Made by a program: the position numbers and the translations under genes. The notes under the pieces are model-generated. The model was given only the letters and a program-made list of their open reading frames with translations, ran no database searches and was not told the DNA's origin. A stretch of 64,000 nucleotides of DNA from Acidobacteriota bacterium (GTDB lineage Bacteria > Acidobacteriota > Terriglobia > Acidiferrales > UBA7541): positions 1 to 64,000 of the forward strand of contig DAHUXN010000035.1 of the NCBI GenBank assembly GCA_027307115.1. Direction: 5' to 3'. Positions 17,104 through 25,306 of this stretch are shown here, piece by piece; within the stretch, counting starts at the first letter, position 1; the number at the start of each line of letters is the position of its first letter.

Positions 17104-18027
17104 TTAGCTTTCGATGGTGGCGATGACGTGAGCAGCGAGGGCTTCGCCGCGGCCGATTTCACCGAGGCCTTCGTGCGTCTTGGCCTTCAGGTTGATTTGC
17201 TCAACGGAAATCGCAAGGGCCTTCGCGAGGACTTCGCGCATGGCGGGAAAATGAGGACCCAGCTTGGGCCGCTCCGCGACAACGATGGCGTCAATGTGAC
17301 GGATTTTCCAATTTTTGCGTTCGAGGTACTGGCGAACTTGTCGAAGAAAAACCAGACTCGAAACGCCGCGCCACTGGGGGTCGGTGTCCGGGAAATGGGT
17401 GCCGATATCGCCAAGACCGGCCGCGCCGAGCAAGGCGTCGCAAATGGCGTGACCCAGAACGTCACCGTCGGAATGGCCAACCGAGCCCTTCTCAAAAGGG
17501 ACTTCGATGCCGCCGATCATTAATTTGCGATTGACAGCGAGGCGATGAAGGTCGTAGCCAATTCCAGAACGCGAGATGCGCGCTCGCTCTGAAGACTTGC
17601 CGCGCTCACTGCCAGCGGACTTCGCAGGAGCCTGGGCCATGCCCGCCTTCTTAAATTGTTTGCGGAGTCTCGCGTCGGAGGCAAGGATAGCTGCGAGAAG
17701 GTGCGTGGGCGTGACTTGCTCGGCATGGAGTTTTTTCGCAAGCTCGGGCGCAGCAACGAGGACGCGCTTGGCCTTGGCGTCTAGGGGAATCTCGCCGGTC
17801 GACTGGCTTGCCGAGTGAAGGTTTTCCGGCGAAAGTCGAGCAAGCTTTAGGGGCAGCTTCGCCCAATTCACATTTCTGAATATCGCTGGGCTTTCCTTGC
17901 GAATGCCCGCGAGAACGTGCGGCAAACCGATATTCTTGGATTTTTCCGTGATGGCCGCGAGACGGGCCATGAAGATGCAGCGGCGCGCTTCGTCGTTGAA
18001 TTTCTCGAAGCTGAATTTCTCGAACAT
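17104..18027 (-). CDS. ispF: 2-C-methyl-D-erythritol 2,4-cyclodiphosphate synthase with N-terminal Clp_N-type domain
   Basis: A 307-residue fusion. Residues ~148-307 are a full IspF enzyme of the MEP isoprenoid pathway: metal-binding GYDLH (Asp159, His161), HSDGDVLGHAICDALLGA, LGDIGTHFPDTD and the C-terminal KAKTHEGLGEIGRGE are all intact. Residues ~7-130 align with the two helical repeats of the ClpA/ClpC N-terminal domain (FNDEARRCIFMARLAA ... NIGLPHVLAGI; then AKRVLVAAPELAKKL ... VTPTHLLAAIL). A linker rich in Ala, Ser and Arg joins them. IspF is normally ~160 residues alone. An internal ATG at 17640 (Met130) preceded by AAGAAGG could also give free IspF. The gene begins 2 bp after ispD stops and ends 8 bp before rlmB. 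Confidence 0.93.
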   Translation of the reverse strand: MFEKFSFEKFNDEARRCIFMARLAAITEKSKNIGLPHVLAGIRKESPAIFRNVNWAKLPLKLARLSPENLHSASQSTGEIPLDAKAKRVLVAAPELAKKLHAEQVTPTHLLAAILASDARLRKQFKKAGMAQAPAKSAGSERGKSSERARISRSGIGYDLHRLAVNRKLMIGGIEVPFEKGSVGHSDGDVLGHAICDALLGAAGLGDIGTHFPDTDPQWRGVSSLVFLRQVRQYLERKNWKIRHIDAIVVAERPKLGPHFPAMREVLAKALAISVEQINLKAKTHEGLGEIGRGEALAAHVIATIES

Positions 18028-18029
18028 GA

Positions 18030-18746
18030 TTATTTGTGATGACGCTCCTGGTCGAGGTAGAAACGCGCGAGTTCCATGTCGGCGGGGCGAGTGATTTTGA
18101 TATTGCGTTCGGATCCGTGGACGACATAAACATCGCGGCCCGTCCGCTCGACGAGAGCTGCTTCATCGGACGCGGTGAAACCATCCTGATCGGCGCGCGC
18201 GAAGGCTTCTTTCAGCACTGCGACCTGGAAGGCTTGCGGCGTTTGCGCCAGAACAATTCGTTCGCGCGGAATGGTGGCGGAAATCAGCGCGACATCCTCG
18301 GGAAGCGTGGCGCGGCGAACTTCCTTGACCGTGTCGATTGCGGGAACGCCGAGAATCGCGGCGCCACGAGTGCTGGCTTCGGCGATGACGCGATCCACTT
18401 GCTCGCGCGTGATGAACGGACGCACGGCATCGTGGACAAGAACCAGCTCCGTATCGGCTGAAATTTTCGCCAGGGCGTTGCCGACGGATTGCTGGCGCGT
18501 CTCACCACCCGTCACCACGTGGACTGGACGGCCGAAGTCTTCTTTTGACAAGCGCCGTTCGAGGGCCTGAACTTCGTCAGAACGCGTGGCGATTAGAAAT
18601 TCCGAGATGGCCGTGCACTGCGATAACCGCCGAAGCGTGAACACTACGATTGGCATGCCGTCGAGTTCGAGGAATTGCTTGGGGACCTCGGAACCCATAC
18701 GGGTGCCGAGTCCGGCGGCGGGAAGGATGGCGGCGATTCGGCTCAT
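18030..18746 (-). CDS. ispD: 2-C-methyl-D-erythritol 4-phosphate cytidylyltransferase
   Basis: Third step of the MEP pathway: CTP plus MEP to CDP-methylerythritol. The N-terminus IAAILPAAGLGTRMGSEVPKQFLELDG is the nucleotide-binding signature; VHDAVRPFI and the AAILGVPAIDTVKEV segment are also characteristic, and the C-terminal TASDEAALVERTG is the family's conserved T-D-x-x-x-x-E region. Start at ATG 18746 gives about 238 residues and places the signature at the expected position; an ATG nine codons earlier (18773) is possible. Neither has a clear Shine-Dalgarno sequence. It is followed by ispF after 2 bp. Confidence 0.95.
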   Translation of the reverse strand: MSRIAAILPAAGLGTRMGSEVPKQFLELDGMPIVVFTLRRLSQCTAISEFLIATRSDEVQALERRLSKEDFGRPVHVVTGGETRQQSVGNALAKISADTELVLVHDAVRPFITREQVDRVIAEASTRGAAILGVPAIDTVKEVRRATLPEDVALISATIPRERIVLAQTPQAFQVAVLKEAFARADQDGFTASDEAALVERTGRDVYVVHGSERNIKITRPADMELARFYLDQERHHK

Positions 18747-18818
18747 TCGGGAGACGTAGTCTATCGCATTCAAAGTAACAGATAAATATGCGCCCGTGGG
18801 AATCAGGCCACCGGAGCG

Positions 18819-20081
18819 CTAGGTGCGGCCGGTCTCCGGCGTAAGCGGACGGGAGGGACGGTCGCGTTCCGCAGGCGCGCCGGGATCAGAGGAGCGCAAC
18901 TCAGGCGCGGACGAGCGAAAGGCAGCCTGTTCAGCAGCGGAACCGGGCAACGGTTGCATCGTGCGAGCAGAATTCTGCTCACCGCGCTCATCATAACGTC
19001 CAAAGATCATTTTGCCGGCAGTGGTCTGATGCACCGACGTGACGGAGATATCGATGGTTTTGTTGATCATTTTGCGCGCGCCATCCACGACAACCATGGT
19101 GCCGTCGTCGAGATAGGCCACGCCCTGATTGTATTCCTTGCCTTCGCGAAGGATGAAAACGCGCATGGTCTCACCTGGGAGCACGACGGGCTTGAGAGCG
19201 TTGGCGAGTTGGTTGACGTTGAGAATTTCTATGCCTTGAAGAGTGGCGACTTTGTTCAGATTGAAATCGTTGGTGATGATCTTCGCGTCGTAGCGTTTGG
19301 CGAGCTCGATAAGCTTGAGATCTACTTCGGCAATGTTCTGAAAATCATCCTCGGCAATCTGGACATCCAGATGGGGCATTTTCTGGATGCGCTGCAAGAC
19401 CTCGAGACCGCGACGGCCCCGCTGGCGGCGCAGCGGATCAGCAGAATCAGCGACCATTTGGAGTTCACGCAGAACGAATTGCGGAATGATGATTGTTCCG
19501 TCGATGAAGTGAGCCTCGGCGATGTCGACGACGCGCCCGTCGATGATGACGCTGGTGTCGAGAACTTTGTAAATTTGGCGGGAGCCGCGTTCGGTGCCAA
19601 AAAGGCCGCCGAGGGCCTGGAGATTGAGCATGTCTCCCTTATTCGCGCCAACGATCAAGCCGATATAAGCCATCACCAGAAACACAGCGAGGCTGATGAA
19701 TGAGCGGGTGCTCTCCGGCATCGACGTGTGGACCAGCACAAGGGTGGTGAGGTAAGCGCCCAAAATGCCCAGGATTGAGCCGATCACGGCACCGATCAAC
19801 CGACGGAGACTTGCGCGGCGCAGACGAACCTCAAAAAGAATGACGGCGAATGCGAAAACAAACCCCGCAATCGCGCCCAGAAGATGCGACAAGCTAAATG
19901 GGCGGAAGTGGTAGCCGGCGGCGACGCACACTACGGTGAAGATCAGCCGAATCGCGAACATGTCCCAGAAACCGCCCACACCACCGGTGTCTGGTCTGGA
20001 AAACGATATCGGCTTCTCGGGGGAACTTTCTGGGTCACCGGGAACAGAGGAACGATTGGATGAGTTAAAAGTGCGCGTCAT
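18819..20081 (-). CDS. membrane-anchored PIN/TRAM domain protein (YacL-like)
   Basis: A 420-residue protein. Four membrane segments occupy about residues 40-160. A PIN domain follows (KVLDTSVIIDGRVVDIAEA with the first catalytic Asp, then VADSADPLRRQRGRRGLEVL and IITNDFNLNKVA with later acidic residues), then a TRAM domain (~290-375, RVFILREGKEYNQGVAYLDDGTMVVV), a small RNA-binding beta-barrel. The C-terminal tail is disordered and Arg/Pro-rich. This matches Bacillus YacL, a putative RNase whose gene neighbours ispD and ispF there as well. AGGGGCC sits about five bases before the ATG. A membrane-located RNA-processing role is inferred, not shown. Confidence 0.88.
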   Translation of the reverse strand: MTRTFNSSNRSSVPGDPESSPEKPISFSRPDTGGVGGFWDMFAIRLIFTVVCVAAGYHFRPFSLSHLLGAIAGFVFAFAVILFEVRLRRASLRRLIGAVIGSILGILGAYLTTLVLVHTSMPESTRSFISLAVFLVMAYIGLIVGANKGDMLNLQALGGLFGTERGSRQIYKVLDTSVIIDGRVVDIAEAHFIDGTIIIPQFVLRELQMVADSADPLRRQRGRRGLEVLQRIQKMPHLDVQIAEDDFQNIAEVDLKLIELAKRYDAKIITNDFNLNKVATLQGIEILNVNQLANALKPVVLPGETMRVFILREGKEYNQGVAYLDDGTMVVVDGARKMINKTIDISVTSVHQTTAGKMIFGRYDERGEQNSARTMQPLPGSAAEQAAFRSSAPELRSSDPGAPAERDRPSRPLTPETGRT

Positions 20082-20255
20082 CGTGGCCCCTTTTATGAAA
20101 ATTTAGATATGAATTCCTGAAAAATACATCCATGCGCCTACAGAATGCTGTCCGGCACTATTAAGGCTCTCCGACTGCAACCGGTATGAATGGAAAACTA
20201 AATTTATGGGTAACTTAGATGAGTATACCACCGGGCCCGTGCTGCAGGAAAAGAT

Positions 20256-21428
20256 TCAGCGAGTGTAAAAGCGAGGAACGCGGCGTCCAAGCGCGCAGAG
20301 CAAGTCGGAGGTGACGGTGCCGATTTGGCGGGCGATTTGGTCGGCGTGAATGGCGACTTTGCCATCCTCTCCGTAGATGGTTGCAACGTCGCCGACCGCG
20401 GCGCCGGGAACATCCGTGACGTCCACCATGGAAAGATCCATGGAAATTGTACCCACAAGAGGTACAAGGCGCCCTCGGACGATTACACAGCCGCGATTGC
20501 TGCGTTGGCGCACGATCCCGTCGGCATAGCCCGCCGCGATCACCGCGATGCGCGAAGGACGATCAGCGACAAATTTCGCGCTGTAGCCCACGGGCTCTCC
20601 CGCAGCGACTTCACGCAGAGAAATAATGCGCGCACGGAAGCTGAGGCACGGCTTGAGCTGCATATCTTTTTTGACATTGGCCGCGACCTCGGCCGGCTCA
20701 AATCCCTGATGATAGCCATAGAGAACAGCGCCGGGACGTACCATGTCCGACCATGTAGACTCGCGCGCGCAGATAGCACCGCTATTCGCCATGTGGATTG
20801 TGCTGGGCGAAATTCCGCCTTCGCGCAATTGCGCCAGGGCTTCGCTGAACACTTTTTCCTGCTGCTCGTTTTGCGCGGTGCGAAAATCGTCAGAAGAAGC
20901 GAAATGCGTGAATACGCCGGCCAGTTTAAGATGCGCGCACGCGGCGTATTCGCGGATGAACGCTCCGATTTCGTCGGGGGAAATCCCGAGGCGATTCATA
21001 CCGCTATCGATTTTAAGGTGGAAGGCGAATTTCTTGGCGGATTTGCGCGCGCGCGATTTCGCCGCGGCACGTTCGAGCGCGCGAACCTGATCAACGCGGG
21101 CAATCGTGGGCGTCAGGTTGAATTGCAGAATGCGCTTTTCTTCGCCGGGCCAAAAGCCGGTGAGGAGGAGAATCGGCTGGCGAATTCCCGCTTCGCGCAA
21201 TTCGATTCCTTCAGCCGAACAGGTCACGCCAAAGGCCTGAACTCCCAGATGCGCAAGGTGTTTGCTGACTTCGACCGCGCCGAGGCCATAAGCATTCGCT
21301 TTAACGACGGCGAGGATTTTGCGTTTCGCGCCGATTTTGCGGCGGATCAGGCGCAGATTGTGGGTGATCGCGGAGAGAGAAACCTCAGCCCAGACAGGAC
21401 GCCCTTCGAATTGGATTCGGCGGTTCAT
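20256..21428 (-). CDS. alr: alanine racemase
   Basis: Interconverts L- and D-alanine for peptidoglycan. The PLP lysine is in AVVKANAYGLGA near the N-terminus, and the second catalytic residue, Tyr, lies in VGYSAKF on the other subunit's side; the C-terminal beta domain contains VPLVGTISMDLSMVDVTD. About 390 residues from the ATG at 21428, which fits the family's usual N-terminus (RPVWAEVSLSAITHNL). The longer frame to 21521 lacks family similarity. No clear Shine-Dalgarno sequence precedes 21428. It follows dnaB on the same strand but with a 318-bp gap, so it likely has its own promoter. Confidence 0.95.
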   Translation of the reverse strand: MNRRIQFEGRPVWAEVSLSAITHNLRLIRRKIGAKRKILAVVKANAYGLGAVEVSKHLAHLGVQAFGVTCSAEGIELREAGIRQPILLLTGFWPGEEKRILQFNLTPTIARVDQVRALERAAAKSRARKSAKKFAFHLKIDSGMNRLGISPDEIGAFIREYAACAHLKLAGVFTHFASSDDFRTAQNEQQEKVFSEALAQLREGGISPSTIHMANSGAICARESTWSDMVRPGAVLYGYHQGFEPAEVAANVKKDMQLKPCLSFRARIISLREVAAGEPVGYSAKFVADRPSRIAVIAAGYADGIVRQRSNRGCVIVRGRLVPLVGTISMDLSMVDVTDVPGAAVGDVATIYGEDGKVAIHADQIARQIGTVTSDLLCALGRRVPRFYTR

Positions 21429-21746
21429 TAGTAATGTGGTTATGCGTAAACTAAAAGCGTACCTCGCCGCGCGCGGAGGCGTAACCTGAATTCCCTCGCT
21501 TGCCCCGCTTCTAGTAAACACCGACGGTGCTGGAGCAAAAGGCGTGCCGGAACAACCGCAGTTGTAGCACTTCTGAAAAACTCCCGGAAGTCACTTTGGG
21601 CAATGCGCTTAGCTCGACGCGGGAAGCGATATCATTTAATTCTGACGGACCGCCACAAGACGAGCGCGGGTCAAGGGCCACGCGGCGTTGCCAGGGAAAC
21701 ACGGTAAAGAGCGCTGTACCGCGAAGTTTGCAAGAGCCAGATCGAG
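21429..21746. other. intergenic region between dnaB and alr
   Basis: 318 bp between two minus-strand genes. No gene, tRNA or riboswitch was recognised. It presumably contains the alr promoter and the end of the dnaB transcript, but I could not identify either with confidence. Confidence 0.4.
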
Positions 21747-23108
21747 CTATTCAGGCATAGGACCAAAAGAATCCGGAGCGGCTTGTTCGAAGCGCGTATG
21801 GCGATTGATGAAGACGAAATCGAGGCTGCCGGTTGGGCCGTTGCGCTGCTTGGCGATGATGAGTTCAGACTTGGCGCGTTCCTCGTCGGGAAGATCGGTC
21901 TTGTAAAAACCCGGGCGATGAATGAAGAGGACGACGTCAGCGTCCTGCTCGATGGCGCCGGATTCGCGGAGGTCGGCCAATTGCGGTTTGCGGTCCTCGC
22001 GCTCAGGCGCGCGGGTCAACTGGCTCAAGACGAGCACAGGAACTTTCAATTCCTTTGCGAGACCCTTGAGGGAGCGGGAAATGCTCGAAACTTCTTCGTT
22101 GCGATTGCCGAAGCGGCCGCGCGCGGCGATGAGCTGAAGATAATCAACGATCACAAGGTCGAGGCCCTTGTCGCGCTTCAGACGCCGGGCTTTCGCGCCC
22201 ATTTCCATCACGGTGGATGAAGCGGAATCGTCAATCCAGAGTGGCGCATCGCCGAGGCGCGCGAGAGCTTGACCGATTTTCGCCCAGTCTTCATGTCCCA
22301 AATGGCCGGTGCGGAACTTGTGCGCATCGACGCGGCCTTGCGAGGCCAGCAAGCGCATCAGCAGAGACTCTTTCGACATTTCGAGGCTGAAAATTGCGAC
22401 CGCGCGCGGTTCGTTGCTGAGCGCGACATTTTCAGCGATGTTCAGTGCCAGCGAGGTCTTCCCCATCGACGGCCGCGCAGCGAGAATAATCAGTTCACCG
22501 GCCTGCAGGCCGGCCGTGTCGTTGTCGAGATTCAGATATCCCGTGGGGACGCCGGTGAGGCGGCGCCCCTCCTCCATCATTTTTTCGAGCCGGGAATAAT
22601 TATCCCTAATCAGGTCCTTGACGCCGATCAGGCCGGCGCGGACGCGTTCTTCGGCGACTTGGAAAATATCGGACTCAGCTTTGTCGAGGATTGCGTCGGC
22701 GTCGTCTTCGGCGTCGAGGGCGCGCTGCATAATCACTTCAGCCGTGCGGATCAGATGGCGAAGAACCGATTTTTCCTTGACGATGCGGACGTAGTGCTCG
22801 ACGTTGGTCGCGCGCGGCAGGCCGTCCATCAATTGCGAAAGATAGGCGGGACCGCCCGCCGATTCGAGTTCCCCGTGACGATCAAGGCATTCGCTGAGAG
22901 TGATCAGATCGATGGCTTGTTGCGCCTCGGCGAGTTCAACGATGCGCTCGAAAATCCGGCGATGCTGATCGAGAAAAAAGTCATCGCCTTTCAATTTCTC
23001 GACGGCAATGTTGAAGGAATGATTGTCGAGGAGGATGGCTCCGAGGACGCTGCGTTCCGCGCCAGCGCTGTAAGGGAGAGGACGTTCGAGAGTCGTATCC
23101 TGAGCCAT
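21747..23108 (-). CDS. dnaB: replicative DNA helicase DnaB
   Basis: The hexameric 5'-3' helicase of the replication fork. It is 453 residues. The N-terminal DnaB domain begins PLPYSAGAERSVLGAILLDN; the RecA-like C-terminal domain carries Walker A (AARPSMGKTSLAL, about residue 215), the FSLEMSKESLLMRLL stretch, Walker B (DLVIVDYLQLI) and SQLTRAPEREDRKPQLADLRESGAIEQDADVV, which includes the arginine-finger region. No intein is present. It lies about 250 bp downstream of rplI and its terminator, the standard rpsF-rpsR-rplI-dnaB order. Confidence 0.97.
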   Translation of the reverse strand: MAQDTTLERPLPYSAGAERSVLGAILLDNHSFNIAVEKLKGDDFFLDQHRRIFERIVELAEAQQAIDLITLSECLDRHGELESAGGPAYLSQLMDGLPRATNVEHYVRIVKEKSVLRHLIRTAEVIMQRALDAEDDADAILDKAESDIFQVAEERVRAGLIGVKDLIRDNYSRLEKMMEEGRRLTGVPTGYLNLDNDTAGLQAGELIILAARPSMGKTSLALNIAENVALSNEPRAVAIFSLEMSKESLLMRLLASQGRVDAHKFRTGHLGHEDWAKIGQALARLGDAPLWIDDSASSTVMEMGAKARRLKRDKGLDLVIVDYLQLIAARGRFGNRNEEVSSISRSLKGLAKELKVPVLVLSQLTRAPEREDRKPQLADLRESGAIEQDADVVLFIHRPGFYKTDLPDEERAKSELIIAKQRNGPTGSLDFVFINRHTRFEQAAPDSFGPMPE

Positions 23109-23310
23109 ATTGATTCGCTTTATTTTCGCCTAGAGCTGCCACTGACGCAACGGTTTTTCGCTCCGCCATGGAAGTTCAGGAATCGGAATGCTTGTTCGAG
23201 CTAGCGCGGGACATTCTGTGCGGCTCGGAGAGCGAAGTCAACGTGTCGCGGCTGTGGAATTCACAGGAGGTTGTGCAAAAGAACGAACGTTCCGATGCTT
23301 AAAACAAAAT

Positions 23311-23342
23311 GAAAAACGGCGCCGGACGATAATGCCGACGCC
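23311..23342 (-). terminator. intrinsic terminator after rplI
   Basis: On the minus strand an 8-bp stem (GGCGTCGG with CCGGCGCC, one G-U pair; arms at 23335-23342 and 23318-23325) is followed by GTTTTTC. It begins about 20 bases after the rplI stop and ends the ribosomal-protein transcript before dnaB. Confidence 0.75.
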
Positions 23343-23362
23343 GAGAAAAAACAGCGTGACCC

Positions 23363-23809
23363 TCAGGCTTCGCGCTCGACCGTGAGGTTCACCGTAGCGA
23401 TGACGTCGCGGTAGAGCTTGATTGCGACAGGGTATTCGCCGACGGTTTTGATCGGGTCGTTGAGCTGGATTTTGCGCTTGTCGATGGTATAGCCCTGCGC
23501 AGCGAGCGCATCAGCAATGTCCGCGGAAGTGACCGACCCAAAGAGCTGATCGTTTTCGCCGGCTTTGCGAGAAAGCTTCAAAGCGACGGCGGAAAGTAAT
23601 TCCGCCTGTTTCTGCGCGCCCTCGCGCTCGGTGGCTTCCTTCTTGGAGAAAGCCGCGCGCATTTTTTCGAGACGCCGCATGTTGGAAGAATTTGCGGCGA
23701 TGGCGAGCCTCTGCGGCAACAGATAATTGCGCGCGTAGCCCTCCGCGACGGTGACCACTTCGCCTCGATTGCCCAACTTGTCGACATCTTCCTGCAAAAT
23801 AATTTCCAT
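23363..23809 (-). CDS. rplI: 50S ribosomal protein bL9
   Basis: A 148-residue bL9. The N-terminal domain MEIILQEDVDKLGNRGEVVTVAEGYARNYLLP is the diagnostic signature, followed by the long connecting helix (NMRRLEKMRAAFSKKEATERE) and the C-terminal rRNA-binding domain with LFGSVTSADIADAL. The start at ATG 23809 has GAGG nine bases upstream, and the reading frame further upstream to 23926 is not part of the family. It is the last gene of the rpsF-rpsR-rplI group and is followed by a clear intrinsic terminator. Confidence 0.97.
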   Translation of the reverse strand: MEIILQEDVDKLGNRGEVVTVAEGYARNYLLPQRLAIAANSSNMRRLEKMRAAFSKKEATEREGAQKQAELLSAVALKLSRKAGENDQLFGSVTSADIADALAAQGYTIDKRKIQLNDPIKTVGEYPVAIKLYRDVIATVNLTVEREA

Positions 23810-23841
23810 GGGTTTATCCTCGAGTTTCGTTCCGTGCCGCC

Positions 23842-24195
23842 TTACAACTCTGACGCGAACGGCAAAAGAGCTATGTTTTGCGCGCGCTTGATGGCAATCG
23901 TCAGCCAGCGTTGATGGCGTGCGCAAGTGCCGGTCATTCGCCGCGGGAGAATCTTGCCGCGCTCCTGGACGAACGACTGGAGAATCTCCGGCTTTTTGTA
24001 ATCAATCAGATCAACTTTATCGACGCAGAAGCGGCAGACCTTCTTTTTGCGGACGTAATTGCGCTTTCCACGGCGCGGTCCCGGCGGCCTGCTGCCTGCG
24101 GGGCCACCGCCTCCACCAGGCGGTCGCCCGCCCGAATGCGATGAAGAATGGTGAAACGGTGCATGCTGCTGCGGTGCGTGTGTTTCGTCGGCCAT
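23842..24195 (-). CDS. rpsR: 30S ribosomal protein bS18 (zinc-type, extended N-terminus)
   Basis: The conserved bS18 core occupies residues ~44-117 ([32 protein letters not shown] ... [29 protein letters not shown]). The cysteine pair CRFC and the later CARH suggest the zinc-binding (C+) form. At 117 residues it exceeds the usual 75-95 because of an N-terminal extension of about 43 residues rich in His, Ser, Gly and Pro, probably disordered. bS18 pairs with bS6 on the platform of the small subunit; its gene follows rpsF after 12 bp. Confidence 0.96.
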   Translation of the reverse strand: MADETHAPQQHAPFHHSSSHSGGRPPGGGGGPAGSRPPGPRRGKRNYVRKKKVCRFCVDKVDLIDYKKPEILQSFVQERGKILPRRMTGTCARHQRWLTIAIKRAQNIALLPFASEL

Positions 24196-24207
24196 TGAAT
24201 TTTCTCC

Positions 24208-24618
24208 CTATCCAGCCGCCGTCGCGGCCTGTTCGGCGCCGGGAGCGGCAGGTGCAGTTTTGCGGGGTCGCCGCGCGTTGCGCTTCTCGCGGCGCTTGGA
24301 CAATTTCTCCTGCCGCTTGATCTCTTCGTCGAGGCGCACGGTCAGATACTTAACGACGGCATCGGAAACGCGCAAGCGGCGCTCCAATTCCTTAAAAAGC
24401 TCTCCGTGGCTCGAGCGAAGCACCATGTACACATAAAAACCTTCGCGCAATTTCTTGACGCGATAGGCGAGCCGGCGCGTGCCCCACTTCTCGACTTTTT
24501 CGACTTTCGACTGCTTTTCCTCGACGGCATGCGTGAGCGTGGCGATCAGTTTATCGATCTCCGTCTCCGGCGTGTCTGGCCGGCAAATGAAGATCAGGTC
24601 ATACAGTCTTTCTTCCAT
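24208..24618 (-). CDS. rpsF: 30S ribosomal protein bS6
   Basis: A 136-residue bS6 from ATG 24618. The family core is clear: RLYDLIFICRPDTPETEIDKLIATLTHAV, then KWGTRRLAYRVKKLREGFYVYMVLRSS and the LRVSDAVVKYLTVRLDEE strand. The C-terminal 35 residues are an Arg/Lys/Ala-rich tail, as in many bacteria. The start is chosen because GAGGAG lies two bases before this ATG and the upstream in-frame codon is only a TTG at 24639. First gene of the rpsF-rpsR-rplI group; pth lies 31 bp upstream. Confidence 0.96.
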   Translation of the reverse strand: MEERLYDLIFICRPDTPETEIDKLIATLTHAVEEKQSKVEKVEKWGTRRLAYRVKKLREGFYVYMVLRSSHGELFKELERRLRVSDAVVKYLTVRLDEEIKRQEKLSKRREKRNARRPRKTAPAAPGAEQAATAAG

Positions 24619-24649
24619 GGCTCCTCTTTTCGTCCTCAAATGAGAAATT

Positions 24650-25240
24650 CTATCCGGCGGCTTCTTCTGGCGGCGTGGCGCGCCGGTTGAAGTGCGCCAT
24701 CGCGCGGCCCGTGCCTTCCGCGAGAATCATTTCCACGGCATCCCCGGCTTCGACGATCATCGCATCCGCCACTTTGCGGACGTCCTTGCCCATCGGGGCG
24801 AGGACATAAGCTGCCAAATCGTTTACAGGGTGTTCAGGCTTGATACCCAGCCTGACCCGTAAAAACTCATCCGTTGCCAGCGCACCAATCACAGACTTCA
24901 ACCCGTTGTGGCTCCCTGCGCTGCCGCGTTCACGAATGCGAATCATTCCCCACGGCAAAGCCGCTTCGTCGCTGACGACAATCGTTTCCGCTGGATCCGC
25001 CTCGTACCGCGCAATCAAATCAGCCACGGCGTGGCCGCTCAAGTTCATAAACGTCTGGGGCTTTGCAAGCACCACGTCATACCCGGCGATCCGACCGACT
25101 CCGATCACCGACTGCCCTTCCGGGCGGGTGATGCGGATCGCAAAACGATCCGCAAGACAATCCATCACCTGGAAACCAAGGTTATGCGGTGTCCAGGCAT
25201 ATTCGCGGCCGGGATTGCCCAGGCCCACGATGATTCGCAT
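24650..25240 (-). CDS. pth: peptidyl-tRNA hydrolase
   Basis: Releases tRNA from peptidyl-tRNA dropped by stalled ribosomes. The N-terminus MRIIVGLGNPGREYAWTPHNLGFQVMD contains the catalytic His and the invariant GLGNPG and Asn residues; KPQTFMNLSG, with its Asn, and the RERGSAGSHNGLKSVI segment complete the signature. The 196 residues from ATG 25240 match the family; the upstream frame to 25294 is not conserved. GGGGA lies about five bases before the ATG. It follows the bL25 gene by 66 bp, the usual rplY-pth pairing. Confidence 0.96.
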   Translation of the reverse strand: MRIIVGLGNPGREYAWTPHNLGFQVMDCLADRFAIRITRPEGQSVIGVGRIAGYDVVLAKPQTFMNLSGHAVADLIARYEADPAETIVVSDEAALPWGMIRIRERGSAGSHNGLKSVIGALATDEFLRVRLGIKPEHPVNDLAAYVLAPMGKDVRKVADAMIVEAGDAVEMILAEGTGRAMAHFNRRATPPEEAAG

Positions 25241-25306
25241 CCGCGCGTCCCCATTTGCGGCGCCAGCCAAAATGTTGCCCCGGCGCCAAACCACGGTGCG
25301 GCTTTA

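Noticed and set aside
20325-21431. 368-codon plus-strand frame opposite alr
   Set aside because: Shadow of the alanine racemase gene; no family features.
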